Shown here piece after piece: positions 1 through 9,985 of a stretch of DNA of 64,000 bases (within the stretch, counting starts at the first letter, position 1; every line of letters begins with the position of its first letter). The position numbers were made by a program, and so were the translations under genes. The notes under the pieces are model-generated. The model searched no databases, had not been told where the DNA came from, and worked only from the letters and a program-made list of their open reading frames with translations. Origin of the DNA: Pantoea sp. Mb-10 (lineage in GTDB: Bacteria; Pseudomonadota; Gammaproteobacteria; Enterobacterales; Enterobacteriaceae); the NCBI RefSeq assembly GCF_021272205.1, contig NZ_JAJSDX010000001.1, forward strand, positions 372,001 to 436,000, in the 5' to 3' direction.

Positions 1-636
1 GCCGCCGATCTCACCGATCATCACGATCGCTTCGGTCTGCGGATCGTCCTGGAACATTTTCAGGATATCGATGAAGTTAGATCCCGGAATCGGATCGCCG
101 CCGATACCCACGCATGTTGACTGACCGTAACCGATATCGGTGGTCTGCTTAACCGCTTCATACGTCAGCGTCCCTGAACGTGAAACGATGCCCACGCGGC
201 CTGGCTGATGGATGTGGCCTGGCATGATGCCGATTTTGCATTCGCCTGGGGTAATCACCCCTGGGCAGTTCGGGCCAATCATACGCACGCCAGCTTCATC
301 CAGCTTCATTTTAACCGTGAGCATATCCAGCGTCGGGATGCCTTCGGTGATGGTGATGATAAGCTTGATACCCGCCTCGATCGCTTCCAGGATACCGTCT
401 TTGCAGAACGGAGCCGGAACGTAGATAACGGTGGCCGTTGCGCCTGTGGCTTCAACCGCTTCGCGCACAGTGTTAAACACCGGCAGGCCCAAATGCGTGG
501 TGCCGCCTTTGCCTGGCGTAACACCGCCAACCAGCTGCGTGCCATACGCCAGCGCCTGCTCAGAGTGGAAAGTTCCCTGGCCACCGGTGAAACCCTGGCA
601 GATAACTTTGGTGTTTTTGTCGATCAGAATGGACAT
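1..636 (-). CDS. sucD: Succinyl-CoA ligase (ADP-forming) alpha subunit, partial (C-terminus outside window)
   Basis: Translating the minus strand from the ATG at 634-636 gives [20 protein letters not shown] and about 212 residues of SucD, out of roughly 289 expected. The protein pairs with SucC to convert succinyl-CoA to succinate with formation of a nucleoside triphosphate in the TCA cycle. The N-terminal Rossmann-type CoA-binding domain is present. The phosphorylated histidine of the family (near residue 246) lies beyond the window edge. The start codon overlaps the sucC stop by one base (TAATG), as expected for translational coupling of the two subunits. Confidence 0.97.
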   Translation of the reverse strand, partial: MSILIDKNTKVICQGFTGGQGTFHSEQALAYGTQLVGGVTPGKGGTTHLGLPVFNTVREAVEATGATATVIYVPAPFCKDGILEAIEAGIKLIITITEGIPTLDMLTVKMKLDEAGVRMIGPNCPGVITPGECKIGIMPGHIHQPGRVGIVSRSGTLTYEAVKQTTDIGYGQSTCVGIGGDPIPGSNFIDILKMFQDDPQTEAIVMIGEIGG

Positions 637-1802
637 TATTTACCCTCCGCAGCAGCAACAACACGCTGTGCCGCGTCTGTCAGGCTGGTTGCTGCAATGA
701 TGTTCAGACCGCTGTCCGCCAGTTTTTTGGCGCCCAGCTCGGCGTTGTTACCTTCAAGACGTACCACCACCGGCACGTTAACACCCACTTCGGCAACTGC
801 ACCGATAATGCCGTCTGCGATGAGATCGCAGCGCACAATGCCGCCGAAAATGTTAACGAAAACCGCTTTCACGGCATCGTCAGACAGGATGATTTTGAAG
901 GCTTCGGTCACGCGCTCTTTGGTTGCGCCGCCGCCGACATCAAGGAAGTTTGCAGGCTGACCACCGTGGTGTTTCACGATGTCCATGGTGCCCATCGCCA
1001 GACCCGCACCGTTGACCATACAGCCAATGTTGCCTTCCAGCGCGACGTAGTTCAGCTCCCACTGCGTTGCGTGAGCTTCACGAGGATCTTCCTGGCTTGG
1101 ATCGCGCATTTCGCGCAGCTCAGGCTGACGGAACAGGGCGTTACCGTCTGCACCCAGTTTACCATCCAGGCAGATCAGATCGCCCTGCTTGGTAATCACC
1201 AGCGGGTTGATCTCGACCATGGCCAGATCGCGCTCCAGGAACATGGTTGCCAGGCCCATGAAGATTTTGGTGAACTGGCTGACTTGCTTACCGGTCAGAC
1301 CCAGTTTGAACGCCAGCTCACGGCCTTGATAAGGCTGAGGACCTGTTAACGGATCCAGCGCCATTTTGTGGATCAGGTGCGGGGTTTCTTCCGCCACTTT
1401 CTCGATTTCCACGCCGCCTTCAGTCGATGCCATGAAGATCACACGACGCGTCGCGCGGTCAACCACTGCACCCAAGTACAGCTCTTGATCGATATCTGTC
1501 GCCGCTTCAACCAGGATCTGATTCACTGGCTGACCGTTTGCGTCTGTTTGGTAGGTGACCAGGCGCTTGCCCAGCCAGTTTTCAGCAAATGCACGGATAT
1601 CTTCTTTGCTATTCACTACCTTCACACCGCCCGCTTTACCGCGGCCACCGGCATGAACCTGACATTTAACTACCCACGGGCCAGCGCCAATTTTAGAGGC
1701 GGCTTCTTCTGCTTCACGTGGCGTAGTACAGGCGTAGCCAGTGGGTGCCGGCATACCATACCGCGCAAACAACTGCTTCGCCTGGTATTCGTGTAAGTTC
1801 AT
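636..1802 (-). CDS. sucC: Succinyl-CoA ligase (ADP-forming) beta subunit
   Basis: The 388-residue product has the normal length. It starts [16 protein letters not shown] and has the ATP-grasp nucleotide-binding segment with the glycine-rich AGGRGKAGG run near residues 51-59. The C-terminal ligase domain carries the conserved [13 protein letters not shown] segment. With SucD it catalyses the substrate-level phosphorylation step of the TCA cycle. It lies 72 bp after sucB on the same strand and overlaps sucD by one base, so it belongs to the sucABCD operon. Nothing is unusual. Confidence 0.98.
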   Translation of the reverse strand: MNLHEYQAKQLFARYGMPAPTGYACTTPREAEEAASKIGAGPWVVKCQVHAGGRGKAGGVKVVNSKEDIRAFAENWLGKRLVTYQTDANGQPVNQILVEAATDIDQELYLGAVVDRATRRVIFMASTEGGVEIEKVAEETPHLIHKMALDPLTGPQPYQGRELAFKLGLTGKQVSQFTKIFMGLATMFLERDLAMVEINPLVITKQGDLICLDGKLGADGNALFRQPELREMRDPSQEDPREAHATQWELNYVALEGNIGCMVNGAGLAMGTMDIVKHHGGQPANFLDVGGGATKERVTEAFKIILSDDAVKAVFVNIFGGIVRCDLIADGIIGAVAEVGVNVPVVVRLEGNNAELGAKKLADSGLNIIAATSLTDAAQRVVAAAEGK

Positions 1803-1874
1803 GATGTTCTATCCATTCAGGTCTGAAAAGATTATAAATTTGGGCACATCACGCGGTGACGTGCCCGGCGAAAA

Positions 1875-3092
1875 TTAGACATCCAGCAACAGACGCGCAG
1901 GATCTTCCAGCATCTCTTTCACGGCCACCAGATAACCCACGGATTCGCGGCCATCAATCAGGCGATGATCGTAAGAGAGCGCCAGGTACATCATCGGCAG
2001 AATCACTACCTGACCATTCACCGCCATTGGACGCTCTTTAATGGCGTGCATGCCCAGAATGGCGCTCTGCGGTGGGTTAATGATTGGCGTAGACATCAGC
2101 GAACCAAATACGCCACCGTTGGTGATGGTGAAGTTACCGCCGGTCAGTTCTTCAACGGTGAGCTTGCCGTCACGACCTTTGACTGCCAGCTCTTTAATTT
2201 TTTTCTCGATGTCCGCCATGCTCAGCGCATCAACGTCTTTGAGCACTGGCGTAACCAGACCACGCGGGGTGGATACGGCAATGCTGACGTCGAAGTAGTT
2301 GTGGTAAACCACATCTTCACCGTCAATCGACGCGTTCACCTCTGGGAAACGTTTCAGCGCCTCAACCACCGCTTTGATATAGAAAGACATAAAGCCCAGA
2401 CGCACGCCATGACGCTTCTCGAACGCGTCACCGTACTGCTTACGCAGGTCCATGATAGGCTTCATGTTGATTTCGTTGAACGTGGTCAGCATCGCGGTAC
2501 TGTTTTTTGCTTCCAGCAGACGCTCAGCCACGCGCTTGCGCAGACGGGTCATTGGAACGCGTTTTTCACTGCGGTTTGACACCGCAGGTTGCGCAGTCGC
2601 GGCAGCAGCCGGAGCGGCTTTACCGCCTTCCGCTTTCTTCGCCAGATGTTTCTCAACATCTTCCCGCGTCAGTCGACCACCCACGCCAGTGCCTTTGATT
2701 TGGCTGGCATCCAGATTGTTTTCAGCAATCAGGCGACGCACCGCTGGGCTCAGCGCATCGTTGCTCTCTTCTTCCAGCGACGCGGTCTGGCGCTGTGCAG
2801 GTGCGGACTCGTTGCTCTCAACCTTCGCTGCCGTCTCTTTACCGCCGCTGTTGCCTTCTTTCAGGCGTCCCAGCAGCTGGCGTGACGTCACGGTTGCGCC
2901 CTCTTCTTCCAGCACCGCTTCCAGAATACCGTCGGCTGAAGCAGGGACTTCCAGCACGACTTTGTCCGTCTCAATTTCAACCAGAACTTCGTCGCGGCTC
3001 ACGGCGTCGCCAGGTTTTTTGTGCCACGTTGCAACCGTTGCGTCCGCTACGGATTCAGGCAAATCGGGAACCAGAATTTCTACGCTACTCAT
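1875..3092 (-). CDS. sucB: 2-oxoglutarate dehydrogenase E2, dihydrolipoyl succinyltransferase
   Basis: The 405-residue E2 core of the 2-oxoglutarate dehydrogenase complex has a single N-terminal lipoyl domain (about 1-77) with the lipoylated lysine in [11 protein letters not shown] (Lys44). A linker and a peripheral subunit-binding domain follow (about 110-150, [15 protein letters not shown]), then the catalytic domain. The active-site motif DHRLIDG places His376 and Asp380 where expected. It transfers succinyl groups from lipoamide to CoA. It starts 15 bp after sucA. Its lipoyl group depends on the LipB/LipA pair encoded at 61769-63560. Confidence 0.98.
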   Translation of the reverse strand: MSSVEILVPDLPESVADATVATWHKKPGDAVSRDEVLVEIETDKVVLEVPASADGILEAVLEEEGATVTSRQLLGRLKEGNSGGKETAAKVESNESAPAQRQTASLEEESNDALSPAVRRLIAENNLDASQIKGTGVGGRLTREDVEKHLAKKAEGGKAAPAAAATAQPAVSNRSEKRVPMTRLRKRVAERLLEAKNSTAMLTTFNEINMKPIMDLRKQYGDAFEKRHGVRLGFMSFYIKAVVEALKRFPEVNASIDGEDVVYHNYFDVSIAVSTPRGLVTPVLKDVDALSMADIEKKIKELAVKGRDGKLTVEELTGGNFTITNGGVFGSLMSTPIINPPQSAILGMHAIKERPMAVNGQVVILPMMYLALSYDHRLIDGRESVGYLVAVKEMLEDPARLLLDV

Positions 3093-3107
3093 TTTCTTTC
3101 CTTTTAA

Positions 3108-5915
3108 TTAACCAAGGTTCAGCGCGTCGTTAACCAGGTCTTGCTGCTGTTGTTGATGTACGGACATGTAGCCCACGGCTGGTGAAGCAGAAGCCGGACG
3201 GCCCGCGTAACGCAGGGACGCACCAAAGGGAACCACTTCGCGGAAATGATGCTGACTGCAATACCATGCGCCCTGATTCAGCGGCTCTTCCTGACACCAG
3301 ACAAAATCCTGGACATGGGCATAATCTTGCAACGCGGCCTGCACCGCTTTATGCGGGAACGGATAGAGCTGTTCAATACGCACAATCGCCACGTCGCGTT
3401 GTTCATTCTTGCGACGCTGTTCCAGCAGGTCGTAATAGACCTTGCCCGAGCACAGCACCACGCGTTTTACCTGTTTTGGATCGAGGTCGTCGATCTCGCC
3501 AATCGCCGGTTGGAAGCTGCCGTTGGCCAGCTCTTCCAGGCTTGAGACTGCCAGCGGATGACGCAGCAGCGATTTCGGCGACATCACGATCAGTGGGCGA
3601 CGCATACCGCGCAGCGCTTGGCGACGCAGCATGTGATAAACCTGCGCAGGCGTTGAAGGCACGCACACTTGCATATTCTGTTCAGCACAGAGTTGCAGGT
3701 AGCGTTCCAGGCGCGCAGAAGAGTGCTCTGGCCCTTGACCTTCATAGCCGTGCGGCAGCAGCATCACCAGACCACACATGCGGCCCCACTTCTGCTCACC
3801 CGAGCTGATGAACTGATCGATGACGACCTGAGCACCGTTGGCGAAGTCACCGAACTGCGCTTCCCAAATGGTCAGCACGCGCGGCTCGGCAGTGGCATAG
3901 CCATATTCAAACGCCAGCACGGCTTCTTCAGACAGGACGGAGTCCCAGACTTTGAATTGTCCCTGGCCATTGTGGATATGGTGCAGTGGGGTATAAGTGG
4001 AACCGTTGGACTGATTATGAATAACCGCGTGGCGGTGGAAGAAGGTTCCGCGACCGGAGTCTTCGCCAGAAAGACGAACCGGAATACCCTCATCAACCAG
4101 CGTGGCGTAGGCGAGGTTTTCCGCACCGCCCCAGTCAAACAGCTTGTTACCTTCCGCCATTTCTTTGCGGTCGTTGTAGATTTTCGCCACGCGAGACTGC
4201 ACTTCTACCGCTTCAGGGATGCTGCTGATACGGCGTGCCAGCTCTTGCAAACGCTTGAGGTCAACCGTTTCAGGGTAGCTCTCATCCCATTCATGGTTGA
4301 GATAAGGCGACCAGGTAAAGGAGTGCAGGCTCATCGGACGCCATTCCGGCACGACACATTCGCCCTCATCCAGCGCATCACGATAGAGATTCACCAACTC
4401 GGTGGCCACTTCTTGCGTTGCCACACCTTCGCTTTCCAGCTGGTCAGCATAGATTTTGCGCGGCGTAGGATGCTTTTTGATTTTTTGATACATCAACGGC
4501 TGGGTTGCACTTGGCTCATCAGCTTCGTTGTGACCATGGCGGCGATAGCAGACCAGATCAATAAAGACATCGCGCTTGAAGGTATTACGGTAATCCAGCG
4601 CCAGGCGCGTGACAAAGGCGACAGCTTCAGGATCGTCCGCGTTAACGTGGAAAATCGGCGCCAGCACCATTTTACCGATGTCGGTGCAGTACGGCGTAGA
4701 ACGTGCATCCTTGGGATTGGATGTGGTAAAGCCGACTTGGTTGTTGATGACGATACGGACGGTGCCGCCCACTTCATAACCGCGCGCCTGCGACATGTTC
4801 AGGGTCTCTTGTACCACGCCCTGACCGATCACTGCCGCATCACCGTGGATCGTGATAGGCAACACTTTGTTACTGCTCGGCTCGGCCAGTCGGTCCAGAC
4901 GGGCGCGTACCGATCCCATTACTACCGGGCTCACGATTTCCAGATGCGACGGGTTAAACGCCAGTGCCAAATGCACTAAGCCACCTTCCGTTTCCACGTC
5001 AGATGAAAAGCCCATGTGGTACTTCACATCGCCCGTGCCAAGGTGCTCTTTATGTTTACCGGAAAATTCGTCGAACAAATCTTGGGGTTTTTTACCCAGA
5101 ACGTTGATTAACACGTTCAGGCGACCGCGGTGGGCCATCCCCAATACCACTTCACGCGTGCCGCTTTTGCCGGCATGGCGAATCATTTCGCGCAGCATCG
5201 GCACCAGCGCATCGCCGCCTTCCAGCGAGAAGCGTTTCGCGCCAGGGAACTTAGCACCGAGATATTTTTCCAGGCCTTCCGCTGCGGTCAGCTCTTTCAG
5301 GAAACCTTTTTTCTCTTCGCTGCTGAACGAAGGCTGGCCCACCACAGATTCGAGACGCTGCTGGATCCAGCGCTTCTCTTCCGTGTTGTTGATGTGCATA
5401 TATTCTGCACCAATTGAGCCGCAGTACGTTTTTTTCAGCGCGTCGAACAGATCAGCCAGCTTCATGGTCTCTTTGCCAATGGCAAAAGAACCTACGTTAA
5501 AGCTTTCCTGAAAATCGTCGTCGGTGAGGTCGTGGAAGGCCGGGTCTAAATCGGCTACCCGATCCTGCTTCCACAGGCCGAGCGGATCAAGGTTAGCGTG
5601 CTGATGGCCGCGGAAGCGGAACGCATTGATCAGCTGCAGCACTTTAACCTGTTTGGAATTGGTTGCCGGATCGGAGACTGTCGATGTATAGCGGGTGGCA
5701 TCTTTTGCAAGGCGACGGAAATATTCACGCGTAGTGGAATGAAACTGCTCAGGTTTCACGCCAGTGCCGGGCAATTGACGGAAGAGTTCACGCCACATTT
5801 CATCAACAGAGTCAGGATCGGTCAGGAAATCCTCATAGAGCTGCTCTATGTAGGATTGGTTCGCGCCGGCCAGCCAGGAAGAGTCCAGCCAGGGTTTCAT
5901 CGCGCTGTTCTGCAT
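3108..5915 (-). CDS. sucA: 2-oxoglutarate dehydrogenase E1 component
   Basis: The 935-residue thiamine-diphosphate-dependent E1 decarboxylates 2-oxoglutarate and reductively succinylates the lipoyl group of SucB. The length matches the enterobacterial enzyme (about 933). The N-terminus MQNSAMKPWLDSSWLAGANQ and the central GMAHRGRLNVL and HGDAAVIGQG segments are characteristic. It is the first suc gene, 206 bp downstream of sdhB. That gap holds two strong hairpins, so part of its transcription may come from sdh read-through and part from its own promoter. Confidence 0.98.
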   Translation of the reverse strand: MQNSAMKPWLDSSWLAGANQSYIEQLYEDFLTDPDSVDEMWRELFRQLPGTGVKPEQFHSTTREYFRRLAKDATRYTSTVSDPATNSKQVKVLQLINAFRFRGHQHANLDPLGLWKQDRVADLDPAFHDLTDDDFQESFNVGSFAIGKETMKLADLFDALKKTYCGSIGAEYMHINNTEEKRWIQQRLESVVGQPSFSSEEKKGFLKELTAAEGLEKYLGAKFPGAKRFSLEGGDALVPMLREMIRHAGKSGTREVVLGMAHRGRLNVLINVLGKKPQDLFDEFSGKHKEHLGTGDVKYHMGFSSDVETEGGLVHLALAFNPSHLEIVSPVVMGSVRARLDRLAEPSSNKVLPITIHGDAAVIGQGVVQETLNMSQARGYEVGGTVRIVINNQVGFTTSNPKDARSTPYCTDIGKMVLAPIFHVNADDPEAVAFVTRLALDYRNTFKRDVFIDLVCYRRHGHNEADEPSATQPLMYQKIKKHPTPRKIYADQLESEGVATQEVATELVNLYRDALDEGECVVPEWRPMSLHSFTWSPYLNHEWDESYPETVDLKRLQELARRISSIPEAVEVQSRVAKIYNDRKEMAEGNKLFDWGGAENLAYATLVDEGIPVRLSGEDSGRGTFFHRHAVIHNQSNGSTYTPLHHIHNGQGQFKVWDSVLSEEAVLAFEYGYATAEPRVLTIWEAQFGDFANGAQVVIDQFISSGEQKWGRMCGLVMLLPHGYEGQGPEHSSARLERYLQLCAEQNMQVCVPSTPAQVYHMLRRQALRGMRRPLIVMSPKSLLRHPLAVSSLEELANGSFQPAIGEIDDLDPKQVKRVVLCSGKVYYDLLEQRRKNEQRDVAIVRIEQLYPFPHKAVQAALQDYAHVQDFVWCQEEPLNQGAWYCSQHHFREVVPFGASLRYAGRPASASPAVGYMSVHQQQQQDLVNDALNLG

Positions 5916-6037
5916 TGTGATCCCTTAAGCATTAATCTGCTTTTTATGAGGTTTCATTTGTTGCCGCTTACGCGACTTGCCGTAGTGAGTTCAGCGATAC
6001 GAACCTGTGCGCTACCGGCGCCTGGCCCGTAAGGGAA

Positions 6038-6108
6038 CCTTGATAAGCGTGGTAACTACCGCGCTTATCAAGGCTTCCGTAAACGGGTGGAGACCGCGGT
6101 CTCCACCC
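6038..6108. repeat. Two inverted repeats in the sdhB-sucA gap, one a perfect 24-bp palindrome
   Basis: Arms at 6038-6049 and 6062-6073 match perfectly over 12 bp (CCTTGATAAGCG / CGCTTATCAAGG) around a 12-nt loop. Flanking GGAA/TTCC bases could lengthen the stem past a one-base bulge. Next to it, 6085-6108 is a perfect 24-bp palindrome centred on ACCGCGGT. Neither is followed by a T-run on the minus strand, so they are unlikely to be simple intrinsic terminators. They resemble intercistronic REP-type or RNA-processing structures of sdhCDAB-sucABCD transcripts. Confidence 0.75.
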
Positions 6109-6121
6109 ATTACTTCCGTTG

Positions 6122-6838
6122 TTACGCCCCGCGTTGCAGCAGCATCGATTTAATGTGACCGATAGCGCGCGTGGGGTTTAATCCTTTCGGGCAGACACTG
6201 ACGCAGTTCATGATACTGTGGCAGCGGAACACGCTGAACGCATCGTTAAGGTTGTCCAGACGCGCATCCGTTTCGGTGTCACGGCTGTCAATCAGGAAAC
6301 GATACGCGGCCAGCAGACCTGCCGGTCCAATGAACTTGTCCGGATTCCACCAGAACGACGGGCATGACGTCGAACAGCAGGCACACAGGATACACTCGTA
6401 CAAGCCATCAAGATGCTCACGCTCGGCAGGCGATTGCAGGTGCTCGCGTGCCGGAGGATTTTCGCCATTATTCAACAGATAAGGCTTAATCTTCTCATAC
6501 TGGGTATAAAACTGGCTCATGTCGACCACAAGGTCGCGTACCACGGGTAATCCGGGCAGCGGTCGGATGACAATTTTTTTGCTGCCGTTGCCTAACGCAG
6601 AAACGGGCGTAATGCAGGCCAAGCCATTTTTGCCGTTCATGTTCAGGCCATCTGAACCGCACACGCCTTCACGGCAGGAGCGACGAAACGCCAGCGTAGG
6701 ATCCTTTTCTTTCAAACGGATCAGCGCGTCCAGCAGCATCATGTCACGTCCGTCTTCCGACTCCAGCGTGTAATCCTGCATGCGCGGCTTGTCATCGACT
6801 TCCGGATTATAACGATAAATTGAAAATTCGAGTCTCAT
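6122..6838 (-). CDS. sdhB: Succinate dehydrogenase iron-sulfur subunit
   Basis: The 238-residue subunit relays electrons from the SdhA flavin to quinone. The [2Fe-2S] ligand set Cys55, Cys60, Asp63 and Cys75 lies in CREGVCGSDG and its continuation. The C-terminal ferredoxin domain holds CILCACCSTSC and CHSIMNCVSVCPKG for the [4Fe-4S] and [3Fe-4S] centres. Asp63 in place of a cysteine is the normal E. coli arrangement. It lies 14 bp after sdhA and is the last sdh gene before sucA. Confidence 0.98.
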   Translation of the reverse strand: MRLEFSIYRYNPEVDDKPRMQDYTLESEDGRDMMLLDALIRLKEKDPTLAFRRSCREGVCGSDGLNMNGKNGLACITPVSALGNGSKKIVIRPLPGLPVVRDLVVDMSQFYTQYEKIKPYLLNNGENPPAREHLQSPAEREHLDGLYECILCACCSTSCPSFWWNPDKFIGPAGLLAAYRFLIDSRDTETDARLDNLNDAFSVFRCHSIMNCVSVCPKGLNPTRAIGHIKSMLLQRGA

Positions 6839-6852
6839 GCTGATCTCCGCGA

Positions 6853-8619
6853 TTAGTAGGTACGCGCTTTGGGCGGGAAGGCCGCACGCAGTTTCGGTTG
6901 CATATTCACCTCACGGCGCGTCATGCTCTCCGTTTCCGGCACATACAGGCTGTGGCACAGCCAGTTAGCATCATCACGCTCTGGATAGTCGAAACGGCTA
7001 TGCGCGCCACGGCTTTCGGTGCGGAAGTTAGCCGCCACCGCGGTTGCGTAAGCGGTTTCCATCAGATTGTCCAGCTCAAGGCATTCAATGCGCTGCGTGT
7101 TGAAATCGGGAGAACGGTCATCAAGACGCGCATGTTTCAGGCGCTCACGAATGACTTTCAGCTCCTCCAGCCCTTCGCGCATGGCATCGCCTTCGCGGAA
7201 AACAGAGAAGTTGTTCTGCATGCAGCGCTGCAGCGCCTTACGAATTTCAACAGGATCTTCGCCGGTAGTGTTGTTTTCCCAGCGGTTGAAGCGTGACATG
7301 GCAGCGTCAATCTCATCCTGCGTTGCATCACGCAGCTCGCCCTGCTCTTCAATGCACTCCATCAGGTGCACGCCCGCTGCGCGGCCGAATACGACCAAGT
7401 CAAGCAGGGAGTTACCACCCAGACGGTTTGCACCGTGCACCGATACGCAGGCGATTTCACCGACGGCAAACAGGCCCGGGATGACTTCGTCTTCGCCTTG
7501 CGCGTTGACGCGCAGCGCCTGACCGGTCACTTTGGTTGGAATGCCACCCATCATGTAGTGACAGGTTGGAATCACCGGAATAGGTTCTTTGATGGGATCA
7601 ACGTGCGCAAAGGTACGTGACAGTTCAAGGATGCCCGGCAGACGCGATTCCAGCACTTCGGCACCCAAGTGATCGAGTTTCAATTTGATGTGTGGACCCC
7701 ATGGACCGTCGCAACCGCGACCTTCACGGATTTCCACCATCATTGAACGCGCGACCACGTCACGGCCTGCCAGATCTTTCGCGTTAGGCGCATAGCGCTC
7801 CATGAAACGTTCACCGTGTTTATTCAACAGGTAACCGCCTTCACCACGACATCCTTCTGTGACCAGCACGCCCGCACCGGCGATACCGGTTGGGTGAAAC
7901 TGCCACATTTCCATATCCTGCACCGGTACGCCGGCACGCAGCGCCATGCCAACGCCGTCACCGGTATTGATATGCGCATTCGTGGTGGACTGATAAATAC
8001 GGCCCGCGCCACCCGTAGCAAGAATGGTCGCTTTGGCTTTGAAATAGACCGTTTCTCCGGTCTCAATACAGATTGCGGTACAGCCGACGATAGCACCGTC
8101 TGCGTTCTTCACCAGATCCAGTGCATACCATTCGGAGAAAATGGTGGTTTTATTTTTCAGGTTCTGCTGATAAAGCGTATGTAGCAGCGCGTGACCGGTA
8201 CGGTCCGCAGCCGCAGCGGTTCTCGCCGCCTGCTCGCCGCCGAAGTTCTTGGACTGACCACCAAACGGACGCTGATAAACGCGGCCATCTTCAAGGCGCG
8301 AGAACGGTAAACCCATGTGCTCCAGTTCCAGAATCGCTTCTGGCCCCACGTGACACATATACTCAATGGCATCCTGGTCACCGATATAGTCCGACCCTTT
8401 TACGGTATCGTACATATGCCATTCCCAGTTATCTTCATGGCTATTGCCAAGCGCAACGGTAATTCCCCCCTGCGCAGAAACGGTATGGGAGCGGGTTGGG
8501 AACACTTTTGACAACAGGGCACACGTCTGGCCCGACTGGGAGATTTGCAGAGCCGCGCGCATACCTGCGCCACCCGCGCCGATCACCACGGCATCAAATT
8601 CTCTAACTGGCAAAGTCAT
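6853..8619 (-). CDS. sdhA: Succinate dehydrogenase flavoprotein subunit
   Basis: The 588-residue catalytic subunit oxidises succinate to fumarate at a covalently bound FAD. The dinucleotide-binding GAGGAG motif is at about 14-19. The FAD-linking histidine is His45 in [13 protein letters not shown]. The conserved substrate-site segments HPTGIAGAG and RDVVARSMM follow. Length is normal for the family. The ATG directly follows the sdhD stop codon with no spacer, so translation is probably coupled. It acts on the cytoplasmic face of the inner membrane. Confidence 0.98.
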   Translation of the reverse strand: MTLPVREFDAVVIGAGGAGMRAALQISQSGQTCALLSKVFPTRSHTVSAQGGITVALGNSHEDNWEWHMYDTVKGSDYIGDQDAIEYMCHVGPEAILELEHMGLPFSRLEDGRVYQRPFGGQSKNFGGEQAARTAAAADRTGHALLHTLYQQNLKNKTTIFSEWYALDLVKNADGAIVGCTAICIETGETVYFKAKATILATGGAGRIYQSTTNAHINTGDGVGMALRAGVPVQDMEMWQFHPTGIAGAGVLVTEGCRGEGGYLLNKHGERFMERYAPNAKDLAGRDVVARSMMVEIREGRGCDGPWGPHIKLKLDHLGAEVLESRLPGILELSRTFAHVDPIKEPIPVIPTCHYMMGGIPTKVTGQALRVNAQGEDEVIPGLFAVGEIACVSVHGANRLGGNSLLDLVVFGRAAGVHLMECIEEQGELRDATQDEIDAAMSRFNRWENNTTGEDPVEIRKALQRCMQNNFSVFREGDAMREGLEELKVIRERLKHARLDDRSPDFNTQRIECLELDNLMETAYATAVAANFRTESRGAHSRFDYPERDDANWLCHSLYVPETESMTRREVNMQPKLRAAFPPKARTY

Positions 8620-8967
8620 TTACACACCCCACACGACAACGGTTCCATAAATTGCATACGACAACAGCGCGACCACGATAACCAACTGGAGGATCAGGCG
8701 CGTCGCCAGCGGTTTTACGTAGTCGGTTAACACCTGCCACATACCAATCCAGCCGTGAATCAGAATGGAAAACAGCGTCAGTAGCGTAAACACTTTAGTA
8801 AATGAAGAGGCGAAGAAGGCCCGCCAGACGTCATACGTCAGGGTGTCGGTCATCACCACAAAACCGAGGAGGTAGATAATGTAGAGCGTAATCAGGATTG
8901 CAGAAGCACGTACTAATAGCCAGTCATGGATACCGTTACGTCCCAATGCAGAAGCGTTGCTTACCAT
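8620..8967 (-). CDS. sdhD: Succinate dehydrogenase membrane anchor subunit D
   Basis: The 115-residue membrane anchor begins [20 protein letters not shown] and has three transmembrane helices. His71 (haem ligand) and Asp82/Tyr83 of the ubiquinone site ([10 protein letters not shown]) are in the family positions. The reading frame extends 54 codons further upstream, but that extension lies inside sdhC and has no family similarity, so I use the ATG at 8967. The start overlaps the end of sdhC by 7 bp, as in E. coli. Confidence 0.96.
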   Translation of the reverse strand: MVSNASALGRNGIHDWLLVRASAILITLYIIYLLGFVVMTDTLTYDVWRAFFASSFTKVFTLLTLFSILIHGWIGMWQVLTDYVKPLATRLILQLVIVVALLSYAIYGTVVVWGV

Positions 8968-9350
8968 ACGAGGACTCCAGCCAAAATTGAGAGCACGACA
9001 GTGATAACAAAAACCGCTTGCGCGGTACGGGTTCCCACCTGCAGCGTTTCTGCCGTGTAGCCAAAGTCGGCCAGCATATGGCGAATGCCGCTTGCCGCAT
9101 GATAAGCCAGCGCAGTCAAAATGCCCCACATGATGAATTTGGCAAAGAAGCTATCCATGATGGATGCCGCTTGCTGGAAACCTTCCGGAGAGGAGAGAGA
9201 GAGACCCAATAACCAGAGCAGAATTCCGAGGGCGACGAAGGTAATCACGCCGGAGACGCGGTGGAGAATGGATGATATTGCAGTCACGGGAAACCGGATC
9301 GTCGAGAGATCCAAGTTAACAGGTCTTTGTTTTTTCACGGTTTTGCCCAC
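8961..9350 (-). CDS. sdhC: Succinate dehydrogenase cytochrome b556 subunit C
   Basis: The 129-residue membrane subunit shares haem b and the quinone site with SdhD. Ser27 and Arg31 (SSILHRVSG) and the haem ligand His84 (LAYHAASG) match E. coli numbering. I choose the GTG at 9348-9350 because it gives the exact family length and start ([15 protein letters not shown]). The upstream in-frame ATG adds 30 unrelated residues. It is the first gene of the sdhCDAB operon, with a leader of about 150 nt. Confidence 0.95.
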   Translation of the reverse strand: MGKTVKKQRPVNLDLSTIRFPVTAISSILHRVSGVITFVALGILLWLLGLSLSSPEGFQQAASIMDSFFAKFIMWGILTALAYHAASGIRHMLADFGYTAETLQVGTRTAQAVFVITVVLSILAGVLVW

Positions 9351-9510
9351 ACAGCTCTTTTTATTGTGCTTCCTCCGGTCCTGAGTTGCAGCAGAGCACA
9401 GCGCGTGTTCAGACAGCAACCGCCACCAAAATAGCAACATCCAGTGTTAAATGAAGCGGGTAAAACGCTGGGTGGCTCCTGGTGTCAGGGTATTCCGGAG
9501 ACCTGGCGGC

Positions 9511-9539
9511 AGTATAGGCGGTTCACATTCTGATTACAA
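9511..9539 (-). promoter_or_regulatory. sdhC sigma-70 promoter
   Basis: On the minus strand TTGTAA (9539-9534) is separated by 17 bp from TATACT (9516-9511), giving a predicted start near 9504 and a leader of about 150 nt before the sdhC GTG. It closely resembles my recollection of the E. coli sdh promoter. The -10 element is 5/6 and the spacing is ideal. Confidence 0.75.
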
Positions 9540-9576
9540 TTCCCCTACAAACTGTTTGGTCACATTTAAGCTGAAC

Positions 9577-9592
9577 AGTGATCTTACTCACG
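9577..9592. promoter_or_regulatory. CRP-like binding site between sdhC and gltA
   Basis: AGTGA-TCTTAC-TCACG matches the CRP core TGTGA-N6-TCACA at 8 of 10 positions and is centred about 80 bp upstream of the predicted sdhC start. CRP activation of sdh in E. coli makes this plausible. It is not proven from sequence alone. Confidence 0.45.
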
Positions 9593-9649
9593 ATTTTTAC
9601 AAATCGTGCATTTTTAATTATCTGATTTGACAAAAGATCAACAATTCAG

Positions 9650-9679
9650 TTACAAACTATGGCGTTAAATTCCTATGAT
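9650..9679 (+). promoter_or_regulatory. Possible gltA sigma-70 promoter
   Basis: TTACAA (9650-9655) and TATGAT (9674-9679) are spaced 18 bp apart on the plus strand, predicting a start near 9686 and a leader of about 300 nt. Both hexamers are near consensus. A TTGACA at 9627-9632 has no good -10 partner at normal spacing. Confidence 0.4.
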
Positions 9680-9985
9680 GCGCAAAAGTTATGGGGATAC
9701 ACTTTCCCCTAAGCTCAAGTTATGTAACATTGCCGACATGAGCAACAAAATGCATCAGGTTATTGGTTACCAAGAAGTTATGTCGAGACAGGATCTTTAA
9801 CATCCGCAATTTCAGCATGTCATGCCCGTACGCCACCAACGAGACCGACACAATTTATTCACTCTGTGACCTTGCATTGTTAACGTTACCGTAAAGTGAA
9901 ACTGTGAAGATTGTGGTTTTACGCAACATGAAGACTAATCTGGTGTCTAAGATCCTTACCTACTCAGGCGCTATGGAGACGAAAA

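Larger units (their letters stand above)
9351..9985. other. Divergent sdhC-gltA control region (635 bp, no gene)
   Basis: No coding sequence is supportable here. The region is AT-rich in the middle and holds a good sdhC promoter, a CRP-like site and a plausible gltA promoter, each listed separately. Around 9878-9890 the bases GTTAACGTTACC resemble the GTTAA direct repeats bound by ArcA, which represses both operons in E. coli. That site was judged only by eye. The implied gltA leader is about 300 nt. Confidence 0.7.

Noticed and set aside
3669-4979. 436-codon open frame on the plus strand opposite sucA
   Set aside because: It is a shadow of sucA codon usage; the sense strand encodes a full-length 2-oxoglutarate dehydrogenase E1.
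8968-9129. 54-codon N-terminal extension of sdhD
   Set aside because: It lies inside sdhC, does not resemble SdhD, and the inner ATG gives the exact family length.
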